Assembly: GCA_018296165.2 (NCBI GenBank)
Contig: JACKQL020000013.1
Span: 1,116,001-1,180,000, forward strand
Source of the DNA: Termitomyces sp. T153
Lineage: Eukaryota > Basidiomycota > Agaricomycetes > Agaricales > Lyophyllaceae
Length of the DNA: 64,000 bases
Reading direction: 5' to 3'
This document shows positions 1-12,212 of the stretch, in pieces. Position 1 is the stretch's first letter. Every line of letters starts with the position of its first letter. The position numbers and the translations under genes were made by a program. The notes under the pieces are model-generated. The model made no database searches. It was given only the letters and a program-made list of their open reading frames with translations, and was not told where the DNA came from.

Positions 1-3000
1 CCTATTTTCATGCCTACCCATGCCATGACATGCTTGGTCAGCAAGTTTCCTTCCCAGCACTTGGTCCAGATCCTCTCCCAAATCCATCACACTGACCCTC
101 TCTTTTTTGATTGGACATGAGCATGGTGGTCACCAAACCTCATTGTGTCACAATGTTGATTGGTATGTTCCAAAGTGGCCTGCACAACAAAGCCTCCCTA
201 GTCAAACACATGTGAGCAGTGGCTTTCTGGCAGTGTTGAATAAGCCAGGTGTGGTGTCTAAAGTGTTTTCCACCAAAGGCCACAGTGCATACCATGTCCA
301 TTTCAGCCAAGAGTCAAACCCTCAACCTCTAGGTTAGGTGCTTGCCACTCAGAGTCATGTGATCCCTACAGGACACAATGGTGCCAGCTGAGCCACCATA
401 CCCTGGTTTGTATAGGAACATCTGCAGAATGTAGACTGAGTGATACAAAGGTTTAAATATGCTGGAGGAACTTTCTCTGGGAAGAAGGCAGTAGTCTGTG
501 CAGATGAAATCATAGTGGTTGGACACAGGTGTTCCTATGAGGGACAGAAACCCAAGACCAAGGGCTTGACCATTATTATGGGATGGGGTGATTGCCATGA
601 TAAGTCAGATGTCAGAGCTTTCCTAGGTACTTATGGTATCTTTAGGATATTTGTTAAATACTATGCCAAAGTGGCTGCACCTATCAACAAGTTGACTCAG
701 ATCCACACTCCCTTTGTTTGGGGAGAGCAACAGCAATCAGCAATGGCCCAGTTGAAGAACTTGCTAGCAGCAAGTGCACCTCTAAAGCCACTTGACTATG
801 AGTCAGGAGAGGCAGTAGTCCTGTCAGTTGACACTTCTTGAATGGCAGTAGGCTTTGGAATATTCTAGGAAGCTCCAAACAATCCTAAGTAATACACCTG
901 TGCTAAGCTAGGATCCATCACTTTGAATGAGAGAGAGGCAAGGTTCTTACAACCTAAGAGAGAACTCTATGGTTTGATGCAAGCCTTACAAGCCAATATA
1001 TATATTGGTGAGTTGGATGTAGGAAGCTTGTGGTAGAGACAGATGCCATATATTTGAAGGGAATGTTGAGCAATCCTGGAGTATGACCTAATGTTACTAT
1101 CATAAGATGAATTGAGGATGTACTACTCTATCATTTTACTTTGAAGCATGTGCCAGGAAAAACCTTCAGTGTTGATCTGTCCAGAATATGCAAGCAGTCA
1201 GGAGAAGGGGAGTACCCACCTGTTAACTCAGAGTTGGTGGTGAACCAAAGGCTATGCACTTTGAATATCCAGTGGAAGTCAATAACAAGCCAGGTTGAGA
1301 AGATTGGGAATGCCTTACACTTGAGGAATTTACAGATCAAATTGATACTAGAGGTGGCCATCTGCATACAGTAGCTACTGAAGTGTATACCTTTGAACAG
1401 GAATTTAATAGGGCAAGGTTCCAAGAAGTGGAACTTAGGAAGGCAGTTTCAAGCCAGTAGCAGACACTCAAGATGGATCCTGTTGCAGTACTAGCTCTTT
1501 CTCAGCTTCTGTCACCAGCAGAAGATACTGAGGAGAATAAAGAAGCAGACTTACCAGCCTACCTAGAGCATAGGAAAGGTGGTGAGAGTGAACAATGGGA
1601 TGACTTGATACCAAATTTACAGAGTTAGTTACAAGACCCAAGTAAAGAACCTGAGAGTTTGCAAGGTTGAGAACCAGACAAGTTCAAGAGGTTTGCAAAA
1701 CAGCTCTTCTTTGATATAAAGGAGAGGCTTTAACAGCACAATCATGAGGCCAGGCATAAGCTAGTAGTCAATATCAATAGACAAATGTTCATGCTTAAAT
1801 TAGTCCATGATGCCTTGGGGCATAGAGGAATTTATACAACCAAAATTTTAATACAAGAACAATTTTGGTGGCCAGGAATTGATGGAGATGTTTAGTAGTA
1901 TGTTGGGACTTATCATAACTGTCAGATATGTCAAAAGACAGTTGTAAACAGAGCCCAACTTTGACATGTACATCCTCTATCTTCCAAATGATCCACATTG
2001 AGACCATACACATGACTCCAGCTTCAGATGGCTGCAAATACATTGCCCATGGCAGATGTGCATTGTCTTTTTGGAAGGACGGGCAGCCCTTGTGCAAGGA
2101 GAATCATAGAACCATTAGTCAATGGTTGTTTGAAGATGTGATCTACTACTCAGGTTACATTTCTGAAATCATCACTGACAATGCTGGTTAATTCAGGAAA
2201 GTCACAGCTTGGTTAGAAAGTAAGTATGGAATTAGAGTAGAGGCATTACCATCCATATGACTTATCAGTCAACAGCAGAATTGAATGGCTACATTGGGAC
2301 ATTAGACAAGCCTTATTCAAAACTTGCAAGGATTGCACTGAATGGTTCTGTTTCTTCTTCCACAGTATGTGGAGTGATTGCATTACCATCTGACAGAGAT
2401 TTGGATGTTCACCATACTTTATGGTCTCTAGAGCTCATCCAACTCTATCTTTGTACTTGATAGAGGCTACTTGGTTAATTGAATTTCCAGAAGGGCCACT
2501 ATCTACAGAAGAGTTGGATGGTTATTGTGCATGAGCATTAGCCAAGCACCACCAACATGTGGAGGAAATGAGAGAATGAGTTAGAAAAGACAAACTTGAC
2601 TGGGCATTGAAGTTTGTAGAAGAGCATAAACACTCAATTAAAGACTTCAATGTTGAGGCATTGGACTTAATCTTGGTCAAAAACATGGATTGGGCAAGTA
2701 AGAGGGGGGTTGCCCAGGGTTAATTATGGCAAAGATTAGATCACTGCCACTGTCCTACTGTTCACTATCACATTCCTCTATTCCTTTATCTCTTTATTAC
2801 CCTTTCCCTTATTGCCCCATTGTTTCACTATTATTCAACTGTGAGTGCCACTTACAATGACAATGTTGTCTCACACTGTGCTCACAGGTACATATCACCT
2901 TCAACTTACTATGTTGTCTCACATTGCACTTGCAGTGCCCACTTGCCAATCTCATTGCATCACATGTTTTACCCCCACTCACCATTCCTATTCTTGTTCA

Positions 3001-3400
3001 TTCATTCTATATACACACTACTACTCACCCATTTCATTAGTCCCCCATAGTTAGCTTAAGTTTGGCTATTCCTCCTCATCAGCAGGGAGGCTCGCTTGAG
3101 AACCTCTCAGACTCAGAAATATAAACATTTCTCATGCATCACCCACAAAAACACTTAAGAAAACTCCTTCTTCAATTGCCTTCAAGCCTTGCCTCAAATT
3201 AATGATTACAAAAAGTTCACTTAGTACTAAGATGTTGCTATGTTTTCATGGACCCATAATAGTCATTTCCAAGACTTGTGGTGGTACTTACATTGTGGCA
3301 GAACTGGATGGATCTGTTTGGCAGGCCAGGGTGACAGCCTTTTGGGTAGTGCCTTACAAAGCTCAAAAACAATTGAAGTTATTATAAGGCATTGAGCACT
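1..3400 (+). mobile_element. Decayed Ty3/gypsy retrotransposon pol (RT end, RNase H, integrase)
   Basis: Broken plus-strand frames follow the order of a gypsy polyprotein. The end of the reverse transcriptase lies at 620-840 (KYYAKVAAPINKLTQ, PFVWGEQQQSAMAQLK). RNase H lies at about 900-1200 (LNEREARFLQPKRELYGL, then LKHVPGKTFSVDLSR). The integrase zinc-binding part is at 1795-1930 (ALGHRGIYTTKILIQEQFWW, then CQICQK). The integrase core is at 1985-2190 (HMTPASDGCKYIAHGRCAL, ending ITDNAG). The integrase C-terminus is at 3240-3385 (GGTYIVAELDGSVWQARV). Each part is interrupted by stops and frameshifts and CpG is nearly absent, so it cannot encode a working polyprotein. The 5' end lies beyond the window and no LTR was identified on the right. 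The family call is firm; exact ends are not. Confidence 0.85.
2700..3195. mobile_element. Probable nested insertion (solo-LTR-like) inside the gypsy integrase
   Basis: In related gypsy polyproteins the segment ending near 2700 (LILVKNMDWASK) is followed within a few residues by the sequence that here resumes only at about 3200. The intervening roughly 490 bp has no coding similarity. It follows a purine run (AAGAGGGGGG) and contains a TATA-like CTATATACAC at about 3008. The size and position suggest a solo LTR, but clear terminal repeats and a target duplication were not found. Confidence 0.4.
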
Positions 3401-4611
3401 GGGTAGATATCACTCCAGATAAGTTAAAAGAGATAAGAGAGGAACTTCAAAAGCCTACTGAGAGTGCCATATGAGATATTTCTCTTGTATCTATAAAGCT
3501 CCACAAGTCTTTAGACTAGGAATTGGAGAAAAGAGCCCCAAAATTTGACAAAATTAAGAAGATGTCTTAGTAAAATAAGTCATTAACTCAACAGATCATA
3601 CATTTTGGGGTTTATGGCATTAAATTAAAGGTATGGAGAGTTAGAGAATGCTACCAAAGTTACAACATGAGTTTGCTACATCCATTGTAAACACTAATGA
3701 AAAGCAAGCTCATCCTTCCTATGTCCTGAGGTATGTAGCATTAGCTACTGCCTCAAATTACTACTAACATTTTCTATGCCTCCAGAACTATACTTCTCAT
3801 GTTTGCCAGCTGCCACATGACTTCCATCACCTCATGAACTTTGACTTCATTAGCTTTGCATCCATACTTCAAAAAAATATTTTCAGTATGTAGACCATAT
3901 AGACTCACTCACTATCTTACTAGCACATTGTATGGCACAATGCCTCCTTCTCCCACTCCCATGCCCTCTCCACTGTCAACAACCTCCACTTGCCACACAT
4001 CCTCTATCTCCTCTCTGCTTAACCCAATGCCACAACTCTGTGCTCCTCCACATCCACCACCCTCATCTTTGGTCCCTGGTCCCTCTCTTCTCCAGCCTAA
4101 GGCCTCTTTGCCCACACAAGAGACCACACAGCCTCCACAATTGCTGTACATCCCCCTCCAACCCATTGTCTGGCACACTCACATCCCTGCTCAGCTGCAT
4201 TGTATTTGAATCAAGCATTCCCCTCTCCAACCAGCCCCACAGCAATGGGTTTTCTGTCTTTGGTATCTTGCTAGGCAGTGCCACAAGGAGAAGGAGGGAC
4301 AGTGTCAAGGGCAGGTGGAATGGGATCATGATGCCCTTTATGGGGAGTCCAGCAACATGGTGGGAAGGGAGGGAGGAGCAAATAAGGGAGCAGATGGAGG
4401 AGCATAGGTCCTGGAGGAATCCACCTAAGATGAAGAAGACTGCCCCTTAGGCATAGATGGAAGGGTGGGTCCATACCAGTAAGGTGAGTCCTTGTGTTTT
4501 TGATCATTTGGCATAGCATAGACAATTTATCTATGGTGACAGAGGGTTGGTAAAGCTGTGGCATTGGTGCTAGGTATGGCTATGAACATCATACATGAGA
4601 TCTTGTTCACA
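3400..4611. other. CpG-poor repeat-derived DNA, no gene recognised
   Basis: This stretch lies between the gypsy remnant and the satellite array. Open frames at 3841-4209 and 3932-4450 are pyrimidine-rich low-complexity translations (Pro, Ser, His) on both strands. They show no domain, no splice-consistent structure and no start context that I can defend. Nothing else was seen. Confidence 0.6.
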
Positions 4612-7345
4612 TGTATCACTGTCCTTGATTTTGTTCCAGTGCCAGGTCTTGCACCCACTGCTCATATTCTGTTTACAGATACAAGATGTGTTGCAGTCAG
4701 TCAATGTGCATGTATTTATTCTTTTCCTCTTTCTCCTTGCTGATGACAAACTCATTACCCCTTCCTTGCCAGATCTCTGACAACCAAAAGCATCTCACCA
4801 GCAATGCCATGTATAACTTTGGTCCAGGACAATGATGGGTAAAAAATTATTAGCACTAGCACCTTGATGTGTGCTTCCTCTGCCAGTTCCAGCTATCCTG
4901 TGCCCCCTGCATCTCCAAGGACAAAGCCAGCTGATTGTCATGGTCATGATATACTTTGCTTTCATCTTCAGCAGTTATTTAGTGGCAGTTGCTGCAATTG
5001 GTGTTAGTCCCACAAGATAAGTGCCAGTTTTTGATCTAGAACCCTGTAGACCTAGTGCCTGTCCTTCATAACAATTATGCCATTTCCACCAAGGAAAATG
5101 ACTCCACAATGCTAGTGACAATGGAGATGATTGCCTCCAAGCCTTTTGTCAAGCTCTTGTATCACTGTCCTTGATTTTGTTCCAGTGCCAGGTCTTGCAC
5201 CCACTGCTCATATTCTGTTTACAGATACAAGATGTGTTGCAGTCAGTCAATGTGCATGTATTTATTCTTTTCCTCTTTCTCCTTGCTGATGACAAACTCA
5301 TTACCCCTTCCTTGCCAGATCTCTGACAACCAAAAGCATCTCACCAGCAATGCCATGTATAACTTTGGTCCAGGACAATGATGGGTAAAAAATTATTAGC
5401 ACTAGCACCTTGATGTGTGCTTCCTCTGCCAGTTCCAGCTATCCTGTGCCCCCTGCATCTCCAAGGACAAAGCCAGCTGATTGTCATGGTCATGATATAC
5501 TTTGCTTTCATCTTCAGCAGTTATTTAGTGGCAGTTGCTGCAATTGGTGTTAGTCCCACAAGATAAGTGCCAGTTTTTGATCTAGAACCCTGTAGACCTA
5601 GTGCCTGTCCTTCATAACAATTATGCCATTTCCACCAAGGAAAATGACTCCACAATGCTAGTGACAATGGAGATGATTGCCTCCAAGCCTTTTGTCAAGC
5701 TCTTGTATCACTGTCCTTGATTTTGTTCCAGTGCCAGGTCTTGCACCCACTGCTCATATTCTGTTTACAGATACAAGATGTGTTGCAGTCAGTCAATGTG
5801 CATGTATTTATTCTTTTCCTCTTTCTCCTTGCTGATGACAAACTCATTACCCCTTCCTTGCCAGATCTCTGACAACCAAAAGCATCTCACCAGCAATGCC
5901 ATGTATAACTTTGGTCCAGGACAATGATGGGTAAAAAATTATTAGCACTAGCACCTTGATGTGTGCTTCCTCTGCCAGTTCCAGCTATCCTGTGCCCCCT
6001 GCATCTCCAAGGACAAAGCCAGCTGATTGTCATGGTCATGATATACTTTGCTTTCATCTTCAGCAGTTATTTAGTGGCAGTTGCTGCAATTGGTGTTAGT
6101 CCCACAAGATAAGTGCCAGTTTTTGATCTAGAACCCTGTAGACCTAGTGCCTGTCCTTCATAACAATTATGCCATTTCCACCAAGGAAAATGACTCCACA
6201 ATGCTAGTGACAATGGAGATGATTGCCTCCAAGCCTTTTGTCAAGCTCTTGTATCACTGTCCTTGATTTTGTTCCAGTGCCAGGTCTTGCACCCACTGCT
6301 CATATTCTGTTTACAGATACAAGATGTGTTGCAGTCAGTCAATGTGCATGTATTTATTCTTTTCCTCTTTCTCCTTGCTGATGACAAACTCATTACCCCT
6401 TCCTTGCCAGATCTCTGACAACCAAAAGCATCTCACCAGCAATGCCATGTATAACTTTGGTCCAGGACAATGATGGGTAAAAAATTATTAGCACTAGCAC
6501 CTTGATGTGTGCTTCCTCTGCCAGTTCCAGCTATCCTGTGCCCCCTGCATCTCCAAGGACAAAGCCAGCTGATTGTCATGGTCATGATATACTTTGCTTT
6601 CATCTTCAGCAGTTATTTAGTGGCAGTTGCTGCAATTGGTGTTAGTCCCACAAGATAAGTGCCAGTTTTTGATCTAGAACCCTGTAGACCTAGTGCCTGT
6701 CCTTCATAACAATTATGCCATTTCCACCAAGGAAAATGACTCCACAATGCTAGTGACAATGGAGATGATTGCCTCCAAGCCTTTTGTCAAGCTCTTGTAT
6801 CACTGTCCTTGATTTTGTTCCAGTGCCAGGTCTTGCACCCACTGCTCATATTCTGTTTACAGATACAAGATGTGTTGCAGTCAGTCAATGTGCATGTATT
6901 TATTCTTTTCCTCTTTCTCCTTGCTGATGACAGACTCATTACCCCTTCCTTGCCAGATCTCTGACAACCAAAAGCATCTCACCAGCAATGCCATGTATAA
7001 CTTTGGTCCAGGACAATGATGGGTAAAAAATTATTAGCACTAGCACCTTGATGTGTGCTTCCTCTGCCAGTTCCAGCTATCCTGTGCCCCCTGCATCTCC
7101 AAGGACAAAGCCAGCTGATTGTCATGGTCATGATATACTTTGCTTTCATCTTCAGCAGTTATTTAGTGGCAGTTGCTGCAATTGGTGTTAGTCCCACAAG
7201 ATAAATGCCAGTTTTTGATCTAGAACCCTGTAGACCTAGTGCCTGTCCTTCATAACAATTATGCCATTTCCACCAAGGAAAATGACTCCACAATGCTAGT
7301 GACAATGGAGATGATTGCCTCCAAGCCTTTTGTCAAGCTCTTGTA
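4612..7345. repeat. Tandem array of five 546-bp units
   Basis: Units start at 4612, 5158, 5704, 6250 and 6796, exactly 546 bp apart, and the array breaks off after TTGTA at 7345. The first four units look identical by eye. The fifth has at least two single-base changes (A to G at 6933 and G to A at 7205). I saw no CG dinucleotide in the unit, and no ORF of useful length. The CpG loss therefore came before the amplification, and the amplification (or homogenisation) is recent. The function is unknown; it may be a local satellite or an assembly-sensitive repeat. Confidence 0.95.
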
Positions 7346-7598
7346 CCTTTGCTTTGCTTATATCATTGATATACATTACAGTACACACTTTATTTCTTTT
7401 CCTACTAGATTTTCTGTTGCATCTCAGGACCTGTTTTCCCTGTTTATTGCTAGCACTATGTCCTGGAGTGCTAGCAAAGGTTTCATTCACTTTTCCTCAG
7501 TCCAAATATGCTACTTAATTATTTAGCCCTTGAAGGGGGTGCTAGTATTTATATTCTATGACCACATTACAACAGATATATAAAGACTTCTAACAGGG

Positions 7599-7952
7599 TC
7601 AGTCTTCAACTTTTATGGTGCTGTTGGCAGGGCAGAAATTGCTTGTTGGCAGGGTAAGGAAACTAATGGGCACTGGATTGCCCTCCCACAAGTTATTGGC
7701 CATCTGCCAGGCAATAGTGGAGCCACAATCATCATGAAGTTTGCACAATGTCTCTATCATATGCTTCAGCATCTGGTAGCATATACTAGCAGCACTCAAG
7801 TGTTGAGCTGCCACCAACAACTCCCTAGCAAACACTGTCTCTATTGTGGCTGCCCATTCCTGGTTGTGCTCAAGGTTGGCATGTGAGTCAACTGATACTG
7901 GCACCACTAAACCATTGCCCAGCCATTGCACCTTGAATAGTGACACTTGCAA
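7599..7952 (-). pseudogene. Unrecognised module A (DDC..AIAWQ family)
   Basis: A minus-strand frame of 117 codons. Its key positions are WL near the start, VVPV, a long helical-looking middle, then HDDCGSTIAWQ and PVPISFL at the end. The same pattern occurs in two plus-strand copies at 9,700-10,005 and 10,050-10,373. Conservation of W, VPV, DDC and AIAWQ between diverged copies indicates that the frame was once translated. No known family was recognised. Nothing upstream supplies a promoter or a defensible start, so I treat it as a fragment. Confidence 0.5.
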
Positions 7953-8463
7953 GATGGGTCAGGCAGTCCTCTGAGGTTACTAGGAAGAATCAGAAAAGCA
8001 GTCACTTAGGGATGATTTTGAGACTTTACTAGAACTTGGTGCTATAGTGCCAGGATCCCACTAGCACTGGCATCAATGGTTGAGTCCTCTGGCACTTGCT
8101 CAGGGACGGGGTTTTTGCTAGCTTTGCAAGGAGAAAATTAGTGATAATGCCAAAATAACTGAACTCACCATGCACTGCTAGGTCCAGTGATAGGGCCTTC
8201 CTCCATCTCATCACCACCTAAATAACTCCTAGCAATTGCTGTGGCATTGTTATTATGCTCCCATATCAGCATTGCTTTGTTGCTAATGCCATCCTCTGCC
8301 TCTGCCTCATCCTCATGTATCAAGGGGATAGGTCGAAGTCAAGGAATAATAGGAACTATAGCAATAATCACCAAAGCATAGTACTAAACTGAACTTTTGA
8401 CTAGTTATGTGATTTGCTAGATGGTCTGTGCACTAATTCTTAGGGGTATAAACAGTCCTAACA

Positions 8464-8721
8464 TTAATGTTGAACTTTGTCAAATTTTCCACCTCCTTTC
8501 ACTTTATTGGTAGGACTACTGTTGACTTTAACCTTAAGATGTCTGGTGCTGCTACCATCACCAATGGCACAAGCTGGAAGGTCACTGTGCAATTTCACAT
8601 GGACTAGCTTGACCAGCTGTTGGTGCAGACATGCAACCAGATAGCTAAATAACTTTGCCAGGCACCACTGCCATTGCCCAAGGACAAGATGGAGGGCATG
8701 ACAGTAAGCCACTTGAGGCAT
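8464..8721 (-). other. Open frame inside the TIR element, function unknown
   Basis: A minus-strand frame of 85 codons lies between module A and the plus-strand modules. It shows no recognisable domain. It may be a remnant exon of the element's own gene or a chance frame in CpG-depleted DNA. The plus-strand stretch from 8,800 to 9,080 has Lys-rich segments (for example KKRKRKVHNEG near 9,040), typical of a nuclear or DNA-binding protein, but it is broken by stops. Confidence 0.2.
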
Positions 8722-9520
8722 TGCTAAAGTATAGCAACATCATCAAGTGGGTTCATAGCTAGTCACAGGTTTGAACATTGTGCACTTCATGTTCCAAGGG
8801 TGTTGGCAGGCAGGAGGAAGGTCAGCTTCAAGGAGATCAACAAGGGCAAGGTTGAGGACAAGGCCAAGGAAAAGTGTGCAAGGGGCCCAGAAAAGAGTAA
8901 GAAGGCTAAGCCCTTAGAGTCTGAGATAAATAAGCTGTGTCCTTGCTGCTAATGTACATGTTGCTATCTCATTGCATGATGAAAATGCTGGTGACATTGT
9001 TACAAGTCTGGCAGCTTTGCCAATGAAGACCAAAAGCTCAAAAAAGAGGAAGAGAAAGGTGCACAATGAAGGTCCCTTTGTAGCGAGTGTTTCTAGCTTT
9101 CCTTTTCTAGCACCAGTTATTTGATGTTAGTATCAGATGCTGACCCAAACAATCTTTACCAACATGGAATTACTAGATCTCTTGAAGTACTGCTGGCAGT
9201 GGACAGTGTTGGACAAGGGTAGGGGTGTGGGTTGGTTCAAGGTGGGATCAAAGTGGAAGGTAGCAGTCTTGCCAGCAGTGTGACAGGCATTTCTTGACCA
9301 GCATAGTGCAGTGAGTATTTGGATTCTGCAGACTAGCACTAGTTGCTGATACTCTTGCTAGTGTGATCAATGCTGGGTTATCAATGATCTAGAATCATGC
9401 TGGTATCCCACTGGGGGCCAGCCCTGTTTTTGCTGCAATGCCACAAAGAAGGCTTGCTCAAAAGCATGCAAGACTTTATGCAATTGGGGTGGCAAGGACA
9501 TCAACAACAAGTATGCCACA

Positions 9521-10054
9521 GTGGTCCTAGTTCAGCGCACCTGGAAATTTGTGATAGGGCAGTGGGCACTAGCAGCTGTGGGTCTACCAATTGCAATCAA
9601 GTGGTCAAGTTTGGATCTGCCAACCTTCCAGGCAGTCAAAGATAGCAACAGGGAAGAGGAGGCAGAGGATGAAGCAAAGGAGGGCAAGAATGAGGCAATG
9701 CCACTACTTGAACCTGATTGGCTTTCAAGACACTTCTTGATGCCAGTGTTGTTCCTCAACTCCTGCAAGCATCTGCATAATAACAGGGAGATGGTGGTAG
9801 TCAATGAGAGGATATTGGACAAGAAGGTTCTGGAGGAAGAGTGGGATGTGATTGCTGCTTGCACTCATTACAGGGTCTTGAAGTGCACAGTGGAGGTCCT
9901 TTGGCATGTGCAGGATGACTGCAATGCTGCCATTGCTTGGCAAGTGGAGCAAGTTCCAGTGAGTCTTTTAAATTTACTGCCAACTGACCTTCTTTTAACA
10001 ATTCCTAGTGACCTCATGAGTGGACATGCACTGATATGCCTACTTTTCTGGTGA
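9521..10054 (+). pseudogene. Unrecognised module B (DDC..AIAWQ family) with upstream extension
   Basis: A 177-codon plus-strand frame. It begins with RTWKFVIGQWALAAVGLP, passes through an acidic linker (REEEAEDEAKEGKNE), and then contains the module: DWL, MPVLFLNSC, a helical middle, VQDDCNAAIAWQ and VPVSLLNLLP. The module aligns with copy A (7599-7952, minus) and with copy C just downstream. B and C sit in tandem on the same strand, so the right half of the element holds two copies and the left half one. The domain family was not recognised. Confidence 0.5.
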
Positions 10055-10373
10055 TGCAGGATGACCTTGACTGGCTCAATGAGGACCTTGTGGTGCCTGT
10101 ATTGCTTTTGGACTCTTGCACCTCCTTGGAGCAGAACAGACAAAGGGCAGTAGTAGCAGAGGGATGTTCAAGTGTGAATTTGTAGCAGCTAAGCAAGACC
10201 TAGTGGGGGCAAGGATTGAGTATAACATGTTGCAGTGGTTGGCAAAGAAATACCACTGCTTGCAGGATGACTGCAATGTTGCTATTGCTTGGCAGCCAGA
10301 GAACAATTTCCAGGAAGAGGACTTTGTGCCCATCAGCCCTGCCAAGTTGCTGTCTAGCAATTTCAGCAATTAG
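10055..10373 (+). pseudogene. Unrecognised module C (DDC..AIAWQ family), frameshifted
   Basis: The frame reads DWLNEDLVVPVLLLDSC, shifts once near 10,163 (before MFKCEFVAAKQ), and then continues through LQDDCNVAIAWQ to FVPISPAKLL. It is the closest counterpart of copy A in its ending (NNxxExxxVPIS) and lies about 30 bp inside the right inverted repeat, mirroring A. The single frameshift shows that this copy is not intact in its present form. Confidence 0.5.
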
Positions 10374-10462
10374 TGGTCTTTATCTAATAGCTTTTGTGCA
10401 TGGACTAGCCTCCCTAAGGGGTCTCATAGTATAAATTGTAGTGCCCCCTTCAGGGGCAAAAT

Positions 10463-11880
10463 AAAATGTATCATATTGTTGCTTGTGTAACACTTAAGTA
10501 GGAAATGTGAACAGGGTCACTAGTGCCTAAGGACTCAGTGCCATCTAACAAGTAGGTTGCTGCTTATTGTTTCACTATCCAGACAGAGTTTCCAACACTA
10601 GAATATTGCTAAGTGGATCTGTGAAGTCATCAATTGCTCTTTCTTGATTTCTTGACACTGTCTGTACTAAAAAAAATTTGTTATCATTTCTTGTCACTAC
10701 ATTGACACACAGTGCCAAGCCTTTGCTAAGCTGCCTCAGTGTTTCCCCCAAAGACCTTGAGTGATTCCATGACAGAGTTTAGTGCCCACCACCAAGCTGC
10801 TCTTTGTTTTAAAAAAGAACATGTTGCCATGGCTGCAAGCATGATGATCTTGTTATAATGTGCAGTATCAGAATTAAAGTCCCCCCCCCCACATATTATT
10901 CTACAAGTAGGGTTGCTTACCAATTTTGTTAACCCTATCTTGAGATCTGACAAGTCTCCTTTCAGATCAGAGACTAATACAGAGTTCTCAGTGTCATAGA
11001 GCTGTTGAAAAAGGACCTCAGTGGATGGAGACATAGCGTAGCAGACAGCAATGAGTGAGTGAGTGGTGGCTTGTGAGTGAAAGAGAACTTGAAAGTCAAG
11101 AATTTGAAAAATAGGGTCATGTGCCTCTGTTGATTTACATATACCATCCAAAAGCAGTATGGCTGCCAAAGAAGATTGCAGCTTCCAAGAAATTTGATGC
11201 TTTGATGAGATTTTGATGGCTGCCAAAGAAGATTGATGCTTTTCAAAGGATCTAATCCTCTATGAAGAATTCTGATGCATTCCCAAGCATCTAAAAAAAC
11301 CTTAACCAATATAATGTGTTCTCCTTTGATTGTGTTCAACTGGCATAATGCTGTGTTTCTGCTGTTCCTTGATTGTTATTTCTGCAGTTAAAATTGATCT
11401 TCATATCACTTTTCATTTAAGTGACTTGTTGCCAATGGTGGTACTGGCTTTGGCCACTCCCCATCTTCTCAGTGGTTTTCTGATGGTGCTGGGCAGATAT
11501 GTTCCTGAGGGCAGACTTTGTCACAAGCAGTGGCAGCTGGTCATGAGAAATAGCTGGCAGCCAGACCCACTGGCAGTCCACTGACACTAGCAGATTTTAG
11601 TGTTGAGTGGGGCTGGTCACTGTTAAATGTAATTGCAATGGACCCAGTAGTAATTAGCAGCTCCAGATACTGGTCAAAGAGCTCTGCTGGATATGTATAA
11701 TATGGCACAATGTATGGCCTCCAAAGCACCTGTATAATTTGCTACATTGTGGGGATTCCACTATAGTGTAGCAGACTCTGCCAGTAACATAGGATACAAT
11801 CTAAAGTGTGCTCTGCTGTAATATAGGACACACTACATATGTATGTCTCTATGTGCATTGAGGATTCCATTCATGTACTT
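10463..11880. other. Transposon-derived DNA with a possible LINE endonuclease remnant
   Basis: A minus-strand frame at 10726-11226 includes LIAVCYAMSPSTEVLF followed later by CRIICGGGDFNSDT. This resembles the GDFN motif region of the exonuclease-endonuclease-phosphatase domain of non-LTR retrotransposons. The rest of the domain is not evident, so the match is tentative. A homopolymer run of C lies at about 10,880. Nothing else was recognised. Confidence 0.3.
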
Positions 11881-12083
11881 CATCAAACCAGGAATAAGGC
11901 AGCTATCAACACTCACTGCTAGGTATATTATCAAAAGGCTAAGGAAGAATGGCATGTAGATCATCAACTATAATACTTTGACTTATGCATCCATCAGAAT
12001 GGAAATCAAGCTCAGGAAAGCAGTGCAAGTCAAAGTCAACACTCATAATGCATCTCAAGTCAACACTTCATCTCATGTACAGA

Positions 12084-12158
12084 ATTGTAGAACACAGATT
12101 GTAAAGGAAGGATTGTGAAACACAGCCTGAACTTTCTTTACAGTCTGTGTTCTACAAT
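12084..12158. repeat. Hairpin-forming inverted repeat
   Basis: The 26-base arms 12084-12109 and 12133-12158 are reverse complements apart from two positions, with a 23-base spacer. The spacer itself contains a second partial copy of the CACAG core. It may be the remnant of a small transposon end. Confidence 0.7.
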
Positions 12159-12212
12159 ACTCAATGAAGCTCTAATTCACATGAAAATCTAGGGACAACC
12201 CAAGTCATGTAA

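Larger units (their letters stand above)
7521..10462. mobile_element. Putative DNA transposon with degenerate terminal inverted repeats
   Basis: The 43 bases at 7521-7563 match the reverse complement of 10420-10462 at roughly 33 positions, around the shared core GAAGGGGG. The symmetry continues inward at protein level. A module read on the minus strand (7599-7952) and one read on the plus strand (about 10050-10373) are homologous, and each has its C-terminus next to a terminus. No matching target duplication was found. The family is not recognised. Stops and frameshifts and the lack of CpG indicate an old copy. Confidence 0.55.

Noticed and set aside
3841..4564. Overlapping frames of 97-172 codons on both strands
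   Set aside because: Pyrimidine-rich low-complexity translations in CpG-poor DNA with no motifs.
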